A stretch of 16,028 nucleotides of DNA, from contig NZ_JAUIYO010000025.1 of NCBI RefSeq assembly GCF_044891285.1, positions 1 through 16,028 on the forward strand, read 5' to 3'. The stretch comes from Pseudobacillus lumedeiriae. Lineage in GTDB: Bacteria; Bacillota; Bacilli; Bacillales; Domibacillaceae. Below are positions 14,494 to 16,028 of the stretch, piece after piece. Both the position numbers and the translations under genes were made by a program. The notes under the pieces are model-generated. The model had not been told where the DNA came from and did no database searches. It worked only from the letters and a program-made list of their open reading frames with translations. The stretch's first letter is position 1. Every line of letters starts with the position of its first letter.

Positions 14494-14694
14494 ATGAAGT
14501 ATTGAGCTTTTGAGGGTGTCGACCCAATGGAGAATGGAAAGATTGTAGACCGCGCAGCTGACCGATATCGATTGTTTAAATGGTATGTCGACCTTATATC
14601 ACATTCTGAACCGTCTAATCGAATATAGACGAAAAAGCAGTTTTACGATGGATGTAAGGCGGATAATATATTAATAAGTGATTTATTTATATAA
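14494..14694 (+). pseudogene. Small interrupted reading frame (in-frame TGA and TAG)
   Basis: AGGAG lies seven bases before ATG 14494, but the fourth codon is TGA (14503-14505). Read through it, the frame continues in natural-looking protein (AFEGVDPMENGKIVDRAADR, then YRLFKWYVDLISHSEPSNRI) to a TAG at 14626-14628. After that it continues again (TKKQFYDGCKADNILISDLF) to TAA 14692-14694. Both internal stops could derive from TGG (Trp) by one G-to-A change. A 66-aa gene with two nonsense mutations is the simplest reading. A separate 33-aa gene from ATG 14527 to 14628 is possible. I recognise no family. Confidence 0.45.
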
Positions 14695-14701
14695 GGCTTG
14701 T

Positions 14702-14748
14702 AAAAAAAGGGGGAGAGGTCATATTGAAGCACAGCTCTCTCTTTTTTA
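14702..14748 (+). terminator. Terminator after the replication module
   Basis: AAAAAAGGGGGAGAG (14703-14717) pairs, with G-U pairs, to CTCTCTCTTTTTT (14735-14747) around a loop of about 17 nt and ends in six T. It separates the replication genes and candidate origin from the terminase gene, which therefore needs its own promoter. Confidence 0.75.
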
Positions 14749-14913
14749 TCAATTCAGGCGAATTAAGACCAAAAAAATGTGTATTTTAGCTGAGATATTT
14801 TATTATTAACCCCCCCCCCACCCAAATGAACCAAAATCGACTTTTGTTGTCCACCTCGCACCCACCATTGACTTAAATTTTTATTTTACAGAGACCTAAA
14901 AGGAGGTTTTATA
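14749..14913 (+). other. C-rich non-coding region upstream of the small terminase gene
   Basis: No gene is seen. A run of ten C (14810-14819), then A and CCC, stands out in AT-rich DNA and is followed by more C-rich patches (CCACCTCGCACCCACC, 14851-14866). In cos-type phages and satellites the cohesive-end site lies just before the small terminase gene, so this is a candidate cos region. TTGACT at 14868-14873 could be a -35 box, but no good -10 box follows at the right distance. Confidence 0.4.
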
Positions 14914-15399
14914 ATGAGTAAAGTTAAGCCAGTATCAATAAGAACTGGAGCCATGACAAAAGAAGAAAGGATTAAAAGGAAAAATGCGGAGGATACTCTA
15001 AAAGGCAAAAAGCACATTACCCAGACACCACCAACTGATTTATGTAGCCAAGGCAAGAAGGCATATAAGGAAATCATTGAATCATTGCCAACGAACTTCT
15101 TAAACAATACCGATGTCCACACCGTCTCAATTGTGGCAGATGCCATTGCAAACATGCAGAAATGCCGTGACATAATTAAAAACGAAGGTCTAATTGTTGA
15201 GTACACCAATAACAGCGGGGCGGTTAATAAAGACCAAAATAAAGCCATATTGATATATCAAAAATACAGTGAGATATTTCATAAATTTGCCGGAGAATTA
15301 GGTTTGTCTCCTAGTGCTAGAGGTAAATTGGCTTTAATGCTAAATGAGGAAATTGAAAAAGAAACAGACCCACTTCTTAGAGTATTAGGAAGAACATGA
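14914..15399 (+). CDS. terS: Phage terminase small subunit, P27 family
   Basis: The small terminase subunit recognises the packaging site in DNA and delivers it to the large subunit. The 161-aa protein matches the P27 family: a basic N-terminus (MTKEERIKRKNAEDTLKGKK), then PTDLCSQGKKAYKEIIESLP, NNTDVHTVSIVADAIANMQK, an NSGAVNKDQNKAILIYQKYS block and the typical C-terminal motif LGLSPSARGKLAL at about 131-143. AAGGAGG lies seven bases before ATG 14914. No large terminase, portal or HNH gene follows, so it stands alone. In satellites a lone terS redirects a helper phage's packaging machine to satellite DNA; in a decayed prophage it would be a leftover. P27-type proteins mostly belong to cos-type packaging systems. 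Confidence 0.9.
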   Translation: MSKVKPVSIRTGAMTKEERIKRKNAEDTLKGKKHITQTPPTDLCSQGKKAYKEIIESLPTNFLNNTDVHTVSIVADAIANMQKCRDIIKNEGLIVEYTNNSGAVNKDQNKAILIYQKYSEIFHKFAGELGLSPSARGKLALMLNEEIEKETDPLLRVLGRT

Positions 15400-15495
15400 G
15401 CTGAATACTACTTTTTTTATTAGGATTATAACCTGAACCTCATTGTTTATTAAAAGTTTCAATATATTAAAAGCTCATATGAAAGAATGTAATAA

Positions 15496-15594
15496 TATGG
15501 TCTTAAAGGCGTGGTGTGCACAACAGTTCCCAAAAACGTTATTGAATAAGTTGTAGAGCAAGAGCTGGAATACAAAAGATATAATGTCATTTAA
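15496..15594 (+). pseudogene. Possible coding remnant with an in-frame stop
   Basis: Between two stops the frame reads GLKGVVCTTVPKNVIE, then TAA (15547-15549), then VVEQELEYKRYNVI and TAA (15592-15594). The two halves look like one continuous helical protein segment, which suggests a decayed small phage gene. There is no start codon or ribosome binding site. The rest of 15400-15727 holds no gene that I can support; it contains the 10-bp palindrome GTGCTAGCAC at 15618-15627. Confidence is low because short open stretches arise by chance. Confidence 0.25.
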
Positions 15595-15727
15595 AATAGC
15601 TCTCTATTGTCACGAAAGTGCTAGCACGTTTTCCTTATACACCTTTTTTGTTGAAATATTTTATTTTTTATAAATAAAGACAACGATATCTAACATTGAT
15701 AATATGATATTATAAGGGGGAGATTGA

Positions 15728-16028
15728 ATGAGAAATCAACCTATAATTTATTACACTATTTCAGGTGTAATGATCGCTATTGGTATTTTAATGCTGACAG
15801 ATATATTTTCTCTAACTACTGCACAAATGAATGTTATTAATATTGGAGCAGCGTTAATTACTCTATCTACAGCATTGGTAGGGGTTTTTACTTTTAAAAA
15901 AATCAATAAGGTGATTATTGGTTTTAATGCATTTAATTTTTTTATAGGCATTATTATAATTTTCTTCGGCTTTCTAATAAGAGGATTTAAAGAGGATATA
16001 GACTTAATTGTATTTTTTGAAAATATAG
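15728..16028 (+). CDS. Small membrane protein of unknown function, cut by the window end
   Basis: The frame is open from ATG 15728 to the last base, giving at least 100 residues. Three hydrophobic segments are visible: about residues 7-25 (IIYYTISGVMIAIGILML), 34-57 (MNVINIGAALITLSTALVGV) and 64-85 (VIIGFNAFNFFIGIIIIFFG). The last is followed by a charged stretch (RGFKEDIDL). AAGGGGGA ends six bases before the ATG. I recognise no family. Lying after terS, it could be cargo of the element or the first host gene beyond it; its very AT-rich codon use favours the element. Confidence 0.65.
   Translation, partial: MRNQPIIYYTISGVMIAIGILMLTDIFSLTTAQMNVINIGAALITLSTALVGVFTFKKINKVIIGFNAFNFFIGIIIIFFGFLIRGFKEDIDLIVFFENI

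Larger units (their letters stand above)
10547..16028. mobile_element. Phage-satellite (PICI-like) element or prophage remnant downstream of groEL, left part
   Basis: Gene order is integrase and XRE repressor leftward, then a divergent control region, an HTH/excisionase-like gene, a DUF3987 replication-type gene, a repeat-rich possible origin and a P27-type small terminase rightward. This is the modular plan of Gram-positive phage-inducible chromosomal islands. No large terminase, portal, capsid, tail or lysis gene is present in the 5.5 kb seen. The stretch is visibly more AT-rich than the host genes before it. The left boundary is inferred from the end of groEL and the position of the integrase; the right boundary lies beyond or near the window end, and no att duplication was found. 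A decayed prophage end is the main alternative. Confidence 0.72.

Noticed and set aside
10547..15600. att core shared between the groEL end and the region after terS
   Set aside because: Only 8-bp AT-rich matches (TTTAAAAT, ATGTAATA) were found, which are expected by chance; the right att site is probably outside the window.

Overview
The window looks like a chromosomal segment of a Firmicute of the Bacillaceae, from the Bacillus subtilis lineage or a near relative. Its left two thirds follow, almost gene for gene, the order I know from the B. subtilis rrnE region: 5S rRNA, tRNA-fMet, tRNA-Asp, tsaE-tsaB-rimI-tsaD (ydiB-ydiC-ydiD-gcp), a convergent ABC-F gene (ydiF), rex, tatA-tatC, convergent ydiK and ydiL, then groES-groEL. 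Strong AGGAGG-type ribosome binding sites, TTG starts, a perfect CIRCE operator and U-tailed hairpin terminators all fit a low-GC Gram-positive. Two genes I expect from the B. subtilis order are absent: thiL (between tRNA-Asp and tsaE) and moaC (between ydiF and rex).

Region 1 (1-3078): the end of a ribosomal RNA operon with two tRNA genes and a terminator, then a tightly packed operon (overlaps of 1-4 nt or gaps of 1 nt) for the t6A tRNA modification (TsaE, TsaB, TsaD) and for acetylation of ribosomal protein S18 (RimI). Region 2 (3079-3410): the tsaD/ABC-F convergent intergenic region. It is packed with same-orientation DnaA-box sequences (TGTGGATAA and near matches) between two terminators and matches a known class of DnaA-box cluster outside oriC. 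Region 3 (3410-8283): the ABC-F ATPase, the redox sensor Rex, a minimal TatA-TatC export pair (TatA is only 59 aa), and YdiK and a CPBP-family membrane protease on the minus strand. Region 4 (8466-10546): the groESL chaperonin operon under a sigma-A type promoter and the HrcA/CIRCE operator.

Region 5 (about 10547 to beyond the window end) is a more AT-rich mobile element inserted directly downstream of groEL. Its layout is that of a phage satellite (phage-inducible chromosomal island, PICI): a tyrosine integrase and an XRE repressor transcribed leftward; a divergent control region with repeated TTGCAAT operator-like sites about 20 bp apart; a small HTH/excisionase-like protein and a DUF3987 replication-type ATPase transcribed rightward; a repeat-rich stretch just after the replication gene that could be the satellite's origin; and a lone P27-family small terminase with no large terminase, portal or capsid gene beside it. 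A run of ten C residues lies upstream of the terminase gene. Two short reading frames interrupted by in-frame stops suggest that the element is partly decayed. The window ends inside an open reading frame for a small membrane protein, and the right attachment site was not found.
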